Below are positions 36,968 through 50,600 of a DNA stretch of 64,000 bases, one piece after another. A program made the translations under genes and the position numbers. The notes below the pieces were generated by a model, which worked only from the letters and a program-made list of their open reading frames with translations, was not told where the DNA came from and did no database searches. This stretch comes from Casuarina equisetifolia (lineage: Eukaryota; Streptophyta; Magnoliopsida; Fagales; Casuarinaceae), in assembly GCA_028551475.1 (NCBI GenBank), contig CM052359.1:13703583-13767582 (forward strand), given 5' to 3'. Numbering within the stretch: position 1 is the stretch's first letter; each line of letters opens with the position of its first letter.

Positions 36968-37709
36968 TGATGTGGGAGCAACTACGTTTGCCCAAGCTCT
37001 TAGCCCAACCCATATGTTAAGTTTGTCAATTCATACTTGCTTAGGTTACAATGTAATCCAATGGGTCCAAGAAGGCCAAGGTTAAAGAAGCAGCCCAAGA
37101 ATATTTCGTAACATCTTTCCAATCTTTAATATGGGGGGTTTCCTAAATAGTTGTTGAGTCCTTAATTTCTTAAGTTTTATTTATTGTCTAAGAATATTTC
37201 CTTTTGTTTGGTTTTTCTTAATTGTCTAGGTTCTTGATTTATTTAGGGTTTCCATACTTGTCAAATCTCTAATTTATTTAGGATTCCTTTATTTGTTAGA
37301 ATCCAAATTTGTTAAGACTTCCTTAATTTTAGGGATTCTTGATTTATCAAGATCCTTCTAGAATTAGGTTTTAAGGATTATTAATTTACCAAGATCCTTC
37401 TAGGATTAGGTTTAACTACCTATTTAAATGGATCATTGTTTCAGTTGTAAGCATATTTGTTTTCCAGAGAATAGAAATCCCTAAGTTGTGTAATCAATTT
37501 TTGCATCCTTTATCTAGTTCTTGCCAATAATTAGTGGTGGAACACCTTCTTGATTGGTGGTATTGCTTTTACGTCTTTGAGTTTATTATTGTTTATCTCC
37601 CATCCTCTCACCCAAACATTCACTTTTCTCACAAAAAACCCCTCAAAACACCAAAAAAATGATTTTTTTTATTCAAAGCTCTCTTAAGCCCACCTTAAGA
37701 TCCCCATCA
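36968..37709 (+). mobile_element. Solo LTR (TGATG...CATCA family) inside gypsy RT
   Basis: 742 bp starting TGATGTGGGAGC and ending CCCCATCA. RT reading stops at MYN before it and resumes at NGQYEWLVMPFGLVNS after it. Flanks TATAA (36963-36967) and CATAA (37710-37714) are a 5-bp duplication with one mismatch. Confidence 0.88.
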
Positions 37710-37764
37710 CATAATGGGCAGTATGAATGGCTAGTGATGCCATTTGGACTAGTGAATTCATAAC

Positions 37765-39444
37765 TTTATTTCTTATAGAGTTATTTTGATCATTTTAGAC
37801 AATAATAGGTGTTTTTGTAATTATATTTTTATTTAATTATATTTAATTATATTTTGTTATTTTATGTAACAAACCCAAAATAAGTGAAAAACAAGAGAAA
37901 TGGAGCAAAAGAAAAGAGAAAACAAGCAAGAACAAAATGCAAAGGCCAGCTAGTGATGTGGAACCCACGTGAGGAAAAGGAAAAGAAAGAACAAAATAAA
38001 GAGGAAAGGCTATTATTAGAAAATAGGGGTTGATTGTCGAATTGAGAAAGAGAGAAGGGGGAGTGAGTGCGAGGTTACAACATAGAGGGGGGCGGCTGTG
38101 TGAAAGCCGACCAACCCAGGAGAGACACTAGAGATGAAGAGAGAGAAAAGAGAGACTAGTTGTGCGAATGTTGATCGATCTCTTTTGCTTGGAATCTGTT
38201 GGGTTTTTTGGCAAAACAAAAGGAATTTGGAATGTGCGAATGCCATCCAGGCCCTATTTTCCCAATTTTCCTACATATTTCCAGTAACTCTTAGTTAGTT
38301 CCAGTAGAGAAGGAGTAGATTTGACATCTTTGGGCAATTTTCGACATCTTTGTAGCAAATTCAAGTGGTTTCATGACAATTTTTCAGCAAAGAATGGTAA
38401 ATGCCGTCTAGGCTTGTTTATGTCAGATCTACACATTTATGTTGCGGATTTGCATGATTATTTGTAGATCAGCACTCTAGGAGTGCTCCTATACCTTTTC
38501 TAGTGTTTTATGTGAAGAGCGGCAGCACGTGGTGGCGTATAGTGGCATGTGGCATTGGCACGTGATAGCGCATGGAGGTGCATGGCTACTCGTTTTCTTC
38601 CCATTTTTCAAACATCTCTTCTTCCTCCCTATGATGTACAGATTTGTCCAAACTTTCTTTGAATTGAAAAAACATTTTGGTGACAACTTTGATGTTTTTA
38701 ATTTTCAGAATACTTTGTTCAATTTCTTGCACTATTTTTGTGTTTGTAAATATAATGTTTTAGTTTATTGTGTTAGAACTATGAAGTAACTTGATTATGA
38801 TGTATGAATGGTATGATTATTTTTATTTTGTGAGACATTTTATGAATATGAAGTTCCATATTACTGAGCTTAATACATTTGAGTGATTAGTTACTACTTA
38901 GACGAGTTGATTTGCATGTTAGAGACTAACAGGAAATGACATATAGTTGCTTCTTGTAATATACAATCATAAATTAATATGGTTAGACATATATCATATG
39001 CTTTGTGTGGCTTTAGATATAAATTAGAATATTCATATATCTTAATGCACTTAGTTCATTTAATTCATGGATAGAAATACAATGAGTTAATGAGCTAAGT
39101 AAGTTCGCTATACCTAAACATAGGATAGTGAATAAATTAGAAAATTTTGTCATCACATGAATAGAATCAATCTTACAAGCATGAATAATCAACATTTGTA
39201 CTAGTAGTTAGGTGAAATCAGACACTTTAGCATGTTTTGTTAAGCAAGTTTAGGTTAAATTTAGTTGATCAATCCATGTTTTATCATTTCGGTTGACTAG
39301 ATAAACTCTACGAACTATTCATCATTGGTAATTAGTTAGTTCAATAAGCACCAGTCTCTATAAGATGATATCTTTACTTATCATTATATTATTTGTTCAA
39401 CATATTCACTTGCATTTAGAATTTCACCGAATATGAATGCATTG
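37765..39444. mobile_element. About 1.7 kb insertion in gypsy RT, probably another solo LTR
   Basis: Gypsy RT breaks after FGLVNS near 37760 and resumes with TFHSVVNDVFKLN near 39450. The inserted DNA has no coding domain. Its right part (CAATAAGCACCAGTCTCTATAAGATG, then ATCTTTACTTATCATTATATT) resembles the 3' part of long plant LTRs. Ends are approximate; ATAAC and ACAAC flanks could be a duplication with one mismatch. Confidence 0.6.
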
Positions 39445-39449
39445 ACAAC

Positions 39450-40290
39450 CTTCCACTCTGTCGTGAATGATGTATTCAAGCTTAACTACATAGGTTAGTG
39501 CTCATCTTTTTTGATGATATACTTATGTATGGTAGTAACATGAAGAAACTTGTAAAGCATGTTAGGGAGGTCTTTAGCAAGCATAACTTGCAATTTTTTG
39601 TCAAATTCTCAAAGTGTGCTTTCAACCAATCTTAAGTGGGATTCGTAGGACATATAATTAACTAAGAAGGGATTTCAATAGATAATGAAAAAGTTACTAT
39701 TTTGTTGGAAGGCTAAAAATGACTTTGGTTAAGGCCCTAAAAGGGTTCCTTGGACTCATTAGATACTACCAGAAGTTCATGTGAAACTATGGAATGATTT
39801 CTACCCTATTGACAAATTTACTTAAGAAGGGGCAATTTGTGTGGACTTTGAAGGTAAAAGAAACCTTTCAACTACTTAAGATGACACTTACCCAAACCCT
39901 TGTGTTAGCATTGTTAAACTTCTAAGAGCCTTTTAAGGTTGAATATGATGCTTTTGGAGGAGTAAGAGCCATTTTAGTGCAAGGTGGTAGGCCAATTGCT
40001 TACTTTAGTAAGACCTTCAAGGAGACTTGGAGATGTCCATATATAAGAAAGAGATAGCTTCTCTCGTCATGGCTATCAACAAATGTCACCATTACTTATT
40101 AAGTAGAGCTTTCATAGTCAAAATAGACCAAAAAAGCTTGAAATTCTTAAAGAAGAAATAAATATTAATATCAGCTCAAGAAAAGAGGATAAAGAAGTTA
40201 ATGGGGTTTTAGTACAAGATTGTGTATCATCCTAGGAAGGAGAACATGGGTGTTAATGCTTTATTGAAAAAATGAGAAGAAGGCCAACTA
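39450..40290 (+). pseudogene. Gypsy RT C-terminal part and RNase H
   Basis: DDILMYGSNMKKL gives the RT catalytic DD motif region, followed by KHNLQFFVKFSKCAF and FLGLIRYYQKF. The RNase H begins KVEYDAFGGVRAILVQ with GGRPIAYFSKTFK. Its first catalytic aspartate region (normally D-A-S) reads DAF. The end YHPRKENMGVNALLKK corresponds to the usual NVVADALSR block, with changes. Stops are frequent. Confidence 0.85.
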
Positions 40291-40329
40291 CATGCCCTCT
40301 CCAAACAAATACTGGCATGGCTCATTCCA

Positions 40330-41250
40330 ATACAAGAAGAAACCTAAAGTCATCTTGAGATGCATGAGCTAGTTCAGCAAATACAAGTAGGAGAGATGGA
40401 TAAAAGCTGGAAAATAAGGGAGGGCATTCCATTTCATAAGAAAATAATCTTCCTTCTAGCAGATTCCAAATTGATTCCAACAATTGTAGAAGAATTGCAT
40501 CACTGGGGATATGAAGGAAACCACAAGACCATTTAGAAAGTTCTAGAGGTCTTAACATGGAAAAGACTAAGGAAGGCAGTACATAAGGTGGTATAGAAGT
40601 GTGTCATATGCTAGAAGAACAAAACAGAGAGTTTAAATCTGGTATGACTAATGCAACCTTTACCAATTCCAACTGAAGTATGGAATGAAATCTCCATCAA
40701 TTTTGTTGATGCACTACCTACTTCTAAAGGTAAAACTTCCAAATTAGTCATTATGGATCGGTTATCAAAGTTTGCTTATTTCATCCCAATCACCCATCTT
40801 ACTACTATTACCATTGTAAAACTATTCTATGAAAAGATCTTTAAACTATATAGGATGCCAAGTAGCATTGTCACAAACCAAGGATCCACCTTCATAAGTT
40901 AATTTTGGAACGAGTTATTGGGGTTGCAAAGTGTCTAGTTTTGGTTCTTTTTTTCTTATCATTTGTAAACTAATGGTCAAATAGAGGCAATCAATTGAGT
41001 GCTTGAAGTTTATGTGCATTTTTTGACATATGATAGACCAAAATAATGGGTTAAATGAGTTCTATGGCCGGCTTGGTGTTACAAAACTAACATACAAAGT
41101 GCCACTGGAAAAACACCATATAAGGTGGTCTATGGTTGCAAACCACCAACATTGTTATCCTATGTGCAAGGGAGCTCAAAAATGGATGTAATATACAAGG
41201 AGCTAAGGCAATGTAATGTGCTACTTAAGGAACTCCAGAGTCAACTTCTA
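40330..41250 (+). pseudogene. Gypsy integrase
   Basis: The largest open piece (40651-40902) reads WNEISINFVDALPTSKGKTS, then VIMDRLSKFAYFIPITH and RMPSSIVTNQGSTFIS, the catalytic-core blocks of gypsy integrases. The first catalytic Asp (normally S-x-D-F) reads INFVDAL with N for D, and the second (S-D-R/Q-G) reads TNQG with N for D. Upstream pieces (DRL/HHWGYEGNHKT-like) are the zinc-binding start. Confidence 0.85.
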
Positions 41251-41259
41251 AAATCCCAA

Positions 41260-41746
41260 AATCACATGAAGTAGCTGCATGACAAAAAGTTCCAAGAAGT
41301 TGAATTCGAAGTTGGTAATTAGGTGTTGCTCAAACTCTAGCCGTATCATTAAACATCAATAGCTCTTAAGTAAAGAAAAAAGCTAGCCTCATAGTATTAC
41401 AAACCATATAAGGTGTTTGAAAGGATTAGGGTTGTATTGTACTGTCTCAAACTACCTAAAGGAGTTAAGGTGCACAATGTCTTCCATATGACATTGGTGA
41501 GAAAATTAGGGGTTAAGACATTCTAATGGCAGCAAAGTTATCCAAACTAGAAGGAAAAGTTGAGGTTATGACAACTTAACCACAAGCTGTATTAGAATGC
41601 AATAACCAAAGGGGAAGAACCATGCTTCTCATCCATTAAAGGGACTTATCATTGGCAAAAGCCATGTGGGAAACCAAGGCGAAAATGCAACAGTGATTTC
41701 CATAATTCAACCTCGAGGATGAGGTTTGTCCATAGGACAAGTGGAA
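41260..41746 (+). pseudogene. Gypsy integrase tail with chromodomain-like end
   Basis: Fragments KLHDKKFQEVEFEVGN, a YYKPYKVFERI piece and KVHNVFHMTLVRKLG are the integrase C-terminal region. Next comes a chromodomain-like block (PLAKA.WETKAKMQQ, then FNLEDEV) that chromoviruses use to target chromatin. The purine stretch AGGACAAGTGGAA before the right LTR serves as its polypurine tract. Lineage assignment is inference. Confidence 0.65.
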
Positions 41747-42392
41747 TGATGTGGGCCAATATTGTGACACTTTATCGAGTCTTGACAATGTAAGTAAGTG
41801 CTATGCATTTTTGTAATGTGTAGGAACTTTTGAGTAAAGATATAGGGAGTCTCAACATGTATGGTGACATATGGCATTCTATTTTGTGTAATGTAGAAAT
41901 GTTGAATGGTTGGTAAGCCAAGCTAGGGCATGGATGACTTTGTAGGATAGGTCTTATTTTGGGTAATGTAGAAGCATTGAATGGACAATAAGCTGAGCCA
42001 AGGTATGGGTAGCTATAAGGTGGGTACAAAGGTTGAGTAAACAACCTATGGACACTTAGTCTAGCATCTAGCATGGTTGTAAGACAACTAATCAACTATG
42101 TTCTTACAAGGAGTGAAATGTAATGAAGGGTAAGAAAATTGCAACTAGCTTGTTTGAATTGGGAAGTTATCTTCCTTTTCTAAAAAAGTAAAAATAAAAA
42201 GAGTTGAGACCCTTGTCATTGATATTATTATCACAGGGTGATTAAAGACTTAAAACCTGGGAGGTTAGCTTCCTCGAAAAGTCATTCACTCATAAGCCAC
42301 CATAGTTAAGAAAAAGCATTTCATGGAGTTGTTTTGCATGGAACAATCCTTGAATAGGCCATAAACACATTCACAAACACTAGCCCACACCA
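41747..42392 (+). repeat. Gypsy 3' LTR
   Basis: 646 bp, TGATGTGGGCC...CCACACCA. It matches 24189-24734 except for about 100 extra bases (about 42173-42270) flanked by near-duplicate GGGAAGTTATCTTCC and GGGAGGTTAGCTTCC. Confidence 0.88.
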
Positions 42393-44137
42393 CACATGCA
42401 TTTTCCATTGGGTAAATTGGAAGACTACCTAATATTAATAACCTTTTTCAATTGCCCTTCCACTATTTGGAATGTTACTTTTTTCTACTTTTGCTTCCCC
42501 CCACCTAAGAAAAATAGTTAAGATGACTAGATCGTAAATGTTCGAGAATATATTTTTAGCTTACCCAAAGTTATGTAGCCATTAGATCAAGAATTAGTTT
42601 CATTTAAACCTAACAATCTTGCAATGCCACAATAAAAAAGTCATGGCTTGAACTTTAACTCCAACAATATGTTGTTTGCAATGCCAAAATTGAAAAGTTA
42701 TGGCTTGAACTTTGACTTAAGTAATACGTCGTTTGTAGTTATGTCTCAATGCACAATTAAGGAAAAACAATCATGGTGCAAGTAAACTAATACATGAGTC
42801 ACAACTCACATAATTTTACCCATCGTACCTTAATTAAGTTCTACTTTCTCTTCCAAGCTATACAATTTTTTTTTCCAAAGTGTCTTTTCTTATATATTCA
42901 TATATTAAGTACACAAGCCCCTAATTGAATAGAACCCCTAAAGCCTAACTTTTGTCAACGAACAAATCTCATTCTCAAAGTTCTTGTAATTGGTTGTTTA
43001 GTTGTCAATAGGGTCTAACATATTTAGTCTTATAACTACAATAATTTGATTTGTCATCAATGTTTTTAGTGGTCTTCACAATATCCTTAAATGTGAACTT
43101 GCCTTTTTTTTTTTTTTTTTTTTATCATATAAGTGACTTTTTTTGTTCTCTTGCCTTCTATCAATGTATTATAAGTATAGTAACAATGGTTGCAAGAAAC
43201 AAGTCATTGAAAGGAATGAGGATAATTAATAGAATCCTATTAGAATGGTTTTTCTTTGGGAATTTGTATAACAAGTAGTTAATCCTTTTGCATCTCCACA
43301 CAAACTTGAGTTTTCAATACAAAATTTTTTGAGTGCTTCTCCAAAAATTCTATTGGTTGGGACTAGACTCGTCAAGTTGTTGTAGTCTCCATAGTAGTTA
43401 GGGGAATTGGACTAAAGAGTTGGTTTGCTAAAAGGCGTAGGTGCCACATATTTTTCAAGTTCCAAGTCTAGGAAGGAATCAAGCCAAAAAGACGATTTTT
43501 GTACAAATGAGGATGTTGGAATTTTGTAAATGGCCTATTTGTTGTAAAATTTTCTCATAAAATGAGACCAGGATTAATAATCAATGACTTTAAGTGATTT
43601 GGAATAAAATGTCGATTAATACAACAATTTACTCTTCATATATCTTAAAATTCTCAAAGATTTTTTTTCACTGATGTTTCTTTTGTTGGTTACTAAACAC
43701 AGTTTTCCAACCTGGGTATTCACAAGCAACTTCAAAGAAACCTTTCCACGTAAAATTGCTTTCATATTTTTGATACTCTTATGCAGCTTGAAAGACTTAT
43801 ATGTACAACTATTGTTTTACGTTTCTATGCAAGATTATCACTTTCACCCTTACTCCTAATTTTGTCTCTATAACTAACGTACACCCTAAAAACAAAACCA
43901 AAAAGAAGAAAAGAAACAGCTCTTCAACGTGTCTGGCGAAAGGTCAAGGAAAAGAACTAGGAATTTCATTGCCCAAGCCTCGACAATGTCTTTATAATAA
44001 TGATGAAACAGAGAACATCAAGTGATTGCATCCAACTATAAATCAAAACATAAATGAAAATAAACCAAAAACTTAATTCTAAATAACAAGAGTAATAAAT
44101 CGGTAAACAAGATCTGATCTGCATAACTTGAACCATC
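42393..44137. other. Intergenic DNA between the gypsy element and the RPL14 gene
   Basis: No gene recognised on either strand. It begins with the right target duplication CACAT. A poly-T run lies at 43107-43123. The last few hundred bases (about 43900-44137) are likely the 3' UTR of the RPL14 gene on the minus strand. Confidence 0.45.
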
Positions 44138-45872
<1,735 letters not shown>

Positions 45873-45937
45873 TGTGATTCTGGGATCCGAGGGACTTCGG
45901 AGGAGCGAGGGACAAAATGAGAGGCAGAAAGGAAAGA

Positions 45938-45970
45938 CTAGGGTTTGCGAGGACAAAAAAGTAGGGTTTT
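45938..45970 (-). promoter_or_regulatory. Two telo-box motifs upstream of RPL14
   Basis: The minus strand reads AAACCCTAG (45946-45938) and AAAACCCTA (45970-45962), 66 and about 90 bases upstream of the ATG. Telo-boxes (AAACCCTA) are recurrent near the start sites of plant ribosomal-protein and translation genes. Function here is inferred from family knowledge. Confidence 0.65.
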
Positions 45971-45974
45971 TGTT

Positions 45975-46904
45975 CTTGGGTGATGATTTGCTATGACCGT
46001 GCCTAATTTTTTAGTAACACGTTTCAATCATACATTGGAGATAAACAAATTTATTTACAAGGTTCCTCCAATTCCAAGAAATCTCTGATTTGGTGAAATA
46101 TTCCTCCATAATTAATTTTGGTCTGGTTTTCTTAAAAAATCAGATAAGAGACAGAAGCCATTTTTATTTAATACTGATATATTTTTCGTTGATACTAATT
46201 GACTGTTTTAATTATGAAAAAATAGAGTTAAATCTCTAATTAAAGATATATGCAAAAGTAGATAGCTAGTATTGATGGATGGTGGAGCCATTATACTTAC
46301 TGAAAATAAATGAACGGAAATTAAATGAGTATATACAAAAGGAGCGTAAAGGTACTGAGAAAAAGGCTATAAGAACAAAAATAAATAAATAAAATATAAA
46401 AATTTGTACCCTGAAAATAAATGTAGAAAAATTCACGTATCATCAAAGTAATTGTATAGTTGGAGTGACGAGACCACCAAGGTTGCAAGAACTTTTAGAT
46501 CTGTTAGCCTCTCAATTAATATCAAAGGAGGTCACAAGTTCAACCTCGTGCCAGCAATATTTGCTTATTTGCTTGGGAGAAGGGGATTGATTGTCAGTAA
46601 AGGCAGGGGAGGGTGGTGGGGCCATGGCTTGGCTCGTAAGATTACATGGCTAATAAGGTTGCATGCACTATTAAGTATTTGTTAAAGAATACAACATACA
46701 TGCATTTAGACTTTAGACTGTCAACTATAGCTTTTAACATAAGGGTAAAGAATCTTAATAACTATCATTAACAAAAATAATCTGCGTGGATTTTACTCCT
46801 CCAACTTTGGAATTTATATAAACTCATTACTTCTTAGGTAAATCACAATAGAAAAGAGTAAAACTAGAGCAATTTACAAAAAATAAAAAATAAAAATAAA
46901 AACT

Positions 46905-46970
<66 letters not shown>

Positions 46971-47627
46971 TAAAGAGACCAACCCCGAAATAAAAGTTTT
47001 GTCAAATGCTAATCCCCTGCAAATATCCTGAAAACTGTGTAAACCGTGTAGAAATGAAGAAGAGGAAGATGTCAACGACCATCGCCAAATTACCGTCAGG
47101 GGTTTAACGTTGTCATTGTTCCTTTATTCTTAGCGTCCCCTTCGGTCCCATCTGTCTCTCGCCTTGACTTTCTTCTTAAGCAAACAATTCTTTGGACAAC
47201 GCTTGTAACTTCCGGAATCTCTCTTCCAATCCTTCAGAGTCCGGCTGAAGGTACGGGAAAACCAGCTTTTGAAATCTGATCGCTGTTGCCTCGGGTCATT
47301 GTCACAGTTTCTTTGGTCTGAAACTCTGGTGGGTTTTCCATAACTTTGAAAGATACTGGATTCTTGACGTATCGTAGTTTAAAGCTTGATTGGATATATA
47401 TATATATACCCATATAAGTTTAACCGCTATTAATGGCGTAAATTACATATCAAAATCTGGAGATAGGGATTCGATAGTGCATTGTGAGAAATCTATTTGT
47501 TGTTTCCTATGACGGAGGATGCCATTGATCGCATCTTCAGGATACTTGCTGTCGTTTTTGAATTTTATTTTATTTGATGGGCAGGAGAATCAGGTTGGGC
47601 ATCCAGAAAATACATCAAACAATTTAG
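45975..47627. promoter_or_regulatory. Divergent promoter region of RPL14 and the TBC gene, with a 5' UTR intron
   Basis: Shared non-coding space between two genes transcribed away from each other. It holds the (TAA)n microsatellite. From about 47100 the DNA becomes less AT-rich, as expected of a 5' UTR. A likely 3' splice site (TGGGCAG at 47578-47584) just before the ATG suggests an intron in the 5' UTR. No other gene seen. Confidence 0.5.
46906..46970. repeat. (TAA)n microsatellite, about 22 units
   Basis: 65 bases of uninterrupted TAA. Its minus-strand reading gives a spurious poly-tyrosine frame. Confidence 0.97.
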
Positions 47628-50600
47628 ATGGTTGGTTGTGAGGGATTGTCAACACTTTGTATTAACGAAGCTGGGACTAGTGAGTTGGAGGTGTTCTATC
47701 CAATAAGATCAGAATGCCAAGCTGCCGTTCCAAGGACCCGTTTTAAGCTGAGAGTATCTTCTCTTACCAATCCTTTTGTTCACTTACTGATTTCATTCGT
47801 TGTATGTGGTGGGAAATTATTGTCTTTAAGTCTAGAGGGAGCTTTTAGTTATCCGTTAGGTAGCTCATTTTTAGAAGAGTTTGTTTAAAATTCGAGTTTT
47901 GGCCATTTTCACTTTTAGTACTAGTAAATTTTACATTTTGAAAGCTCGACAAGTATGATGATGGTATGATTTCTTGTTGAAAGTTTTGAGACTTGTATGA
48001 GTCTCTGTCTTTTTCCCAAATAGCTTATGGTTTATGTTTAAAACTATCTATTTGGCAGACTGGGAAAACCCTTAGTGCAAGAAGATGGCATGCTGCATTC
48101 TCTCAAGATGGGCATTTGGATATGGCAAAAATCCTCAGAAGGATCCAAAGAGGGGTAAATTTCTTTTGTTCATTATCTCTTCTTCTTAATATATGTAATG
48201 AAACTGCAAATATCTAGCATTTCTTCTCCATTTGTTTTTTCCAGCTGGAAAAAAAGAAGAAGAAAAAAACAAAGACTGGTTTGTAAATGTGTCACATTGT
48301 GCTCTTGTTGCAGCTTCAACCATCTTTGTTTGTTATATTTACCAATTTATCCCCACTCGATAGAAACTCTAAGTTCTCTTACCGTTAGCTATGTTCTGGT
48401 GGTTCATAAAAGATTAAAAAAAGAAGCATACTTATAGCAAATTAATTTTATAATCATGATGTATGAGTAGAGCATTGGTGCATTTGACATTGCCTCAAAT
48501 TTAATTATTTATTCTTTTTTGCTGTTAAAGTTTCTTTCTTTTTTCTTAATGGTGCTAAGATGATTGTTCTTATGTTTGCATTTTGGTTAGATGCGTGAAT
48601 TTTTTATTTAATTTTAATGTTTGTAGAAGTTAGTGAGACTGAATATATCGTCTTATTCTTATCTTTGCATATGTTTGTGTGCGTATTTGTTTAACTAAAT
48701 TTTTGATTGTATTAGGTTTGTTCTTTTGGTTGAAGGAAGAAAAAATTGGGAACATAAGATCCATGTTGAACGTGATTATTATCTTAAAGCTATTGAATGC
48801 TTTGAATGTAGGAGAGAAGTCCGTGGGAATTCTAATCTTGAGAAGCATGGTTAAATGCATCTAAGTTTATGCGTTCACAGTGAAAAGCAAACTTCGAAGC
48901 TGATGCTTTTTCTTAGTAGTGTTCCTGTGGAGGACGTTATGGGAGTTTTATTTGTCAATGGTGTTCTATATCGTAGTCAGCTACTTCTTTTCCCCAGCGA
49001 TGCAAGTTGGCAGAGAATCACCATTTCCAGTAACATTGTTGACAAAACTGATGTTTTGACTATTTCTGGACAATAAAAGGGAACCACATAGAATTATCTG
49101 TTTGTATATGCAACAGAGGAAAATAGACTCATTGGACCACTACTAAGAAAAATGGTTTTGACTTTTAGTGGATGGCACTACAAGAAGAAGCAAGGTGAAA
49201 AAGGTTAAGGAGATGAGGTTTGACATCACAACTATGATTGCAAAGGGCATATGACTCTAGATGAGCCGAATGGCAAAGATGATCTATAACCAAGACCAGG
49301 AAGTGGGACCTAGGACAACATTTCTTTCCCAGAGAAATTCTCTTATCCTTCGCTTTCATTAAAACAAAAAATGGGGTGAAAATTTGTGTAGCTATGAGAT
49401 TGAGAGCAACATCTTGGAGAATTGGATGCAGAAGTGAAAATAGTGTTTCGTTTTGATGTTAAATTTGAGAAAACAGTTTGTGAATCTCAAGTGCACGAAT
49501 AAAGAATGCATTCACAGAGACACAATAATTTCTTTTGCACTTCATACTTTCCTTCTTCGTTAATCCTAGAGAAAACGTTTCTAGTTCATATTGTTTGCAC
49601 TGGATTTGGGCATTTAAGCTCAATGTTAAGATCCATGTAAGGTTTCCTCATTACATTTGGTAATTTTGTGGACATGATTGATTGATTTCTTGGTCTCTCT
49701 CTTCTCTCTCATACCTCCTTATTGGGCTTGTTTGTTTGTTTTTTCTTTTGCTAATTTACAGTGACTTTCACTTCCTTTACTGAAATTTCAAGCTCCATTT
49801 TCTGAACAGCTATAAAATGAATAATGGATTCATCTAGTAGTAATTGTTACAGAATAGTTGGTACTCCTCTCATGTTGAAAAGTTAAAATTATATTTTGTG
49901 GAGAATACTAGCCCTTTGTACTTTTCTTTTCATGCTAGGGTGTTCATCCTTCAATCAAAGGGGTAGTCTGGGAGTTCTTGTTAGGTTGCTTTGATCCTAA
50001 CAGCACATTTGGAGAACGGAATCAGCTCAGGGAACAGCATAGGTATTACTGTCACTTTTCTTTTAGTTGAGATTCAACATGCAGAAATTGTGAATCAGAT
50101 TAAGCAATTGAGGAAACTGAGGATTATTCCAGCTTCTTTCCTCTATCGTTTGTCATAGAAGTGGTCTTAGCCGCATTAGAGTGTCATACTGCTGAAACCA
50201 TGAACTGGTCCTGGGTCCAAGTTTTGGGTATTACTGGGACAGCATATTCTGGGATTGAACCTGGTCGTGAAGTCTGTCATCAAGTTGTGTTAATTTTTTT
50301 TTTCAGATTATTTTCTGTCACTTTTAAACCCTGTGATGTGCCAGTCTGCTGAAATATTGTCTCATGAAGCTGTTGTTTTTAAATTTTTGGGGTAGTTCAG
50401 CCTAGGGTTTCTAGTTTGAAACACTGTCTTTGATATAATCAACAGTTAGTTCCTATGTTTTGCAACTTGGCCCTTTTTTAGACACTGCTTTTTTTTTTTT
50501 TTAAGTTTTTGTTATCTTTTTTTAGTTGCCATGCTGTCAGTAGGAACCAAATTGTTGCATTTTACCTTCCCACTCCAGATATACTGACATGAAACATCAT

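Larger units (their letters stand above)
24189..42392 (+). mobile_element. Ty3/gypsy chromovirus-like element split by nested insertions
   Basis: The outer frame of an 18.2 kb nest. The left LTR (24189-24734) and right LTR (41747-42392) match, with start TGATGTGGGC (TAATG on the left) and end CA. Flanking CACGT (24184-24188) and CACAT (42393-42397) differ at one CpG-type position and are the target duplication. Remaining element parts are primer site and gag start (24737-25106), gag continued (33545-34027), RT start (36445-36967), RT middle (37710-37760), RT end and RNase H (39450-40290), integrase (40330-41250) and a chromodomain-like tail (41260-41740). The order gag-RT-RNase H-integrase is gypsy. 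Numerous stops show it is dead. The zinc knuckle and most of protease are missing. Confidence 0.88.

Noticed and set aside
46827-47075. Poly-tyrosine minus frame
   Set aside because: Translation of the (TAA)n microsatellite.
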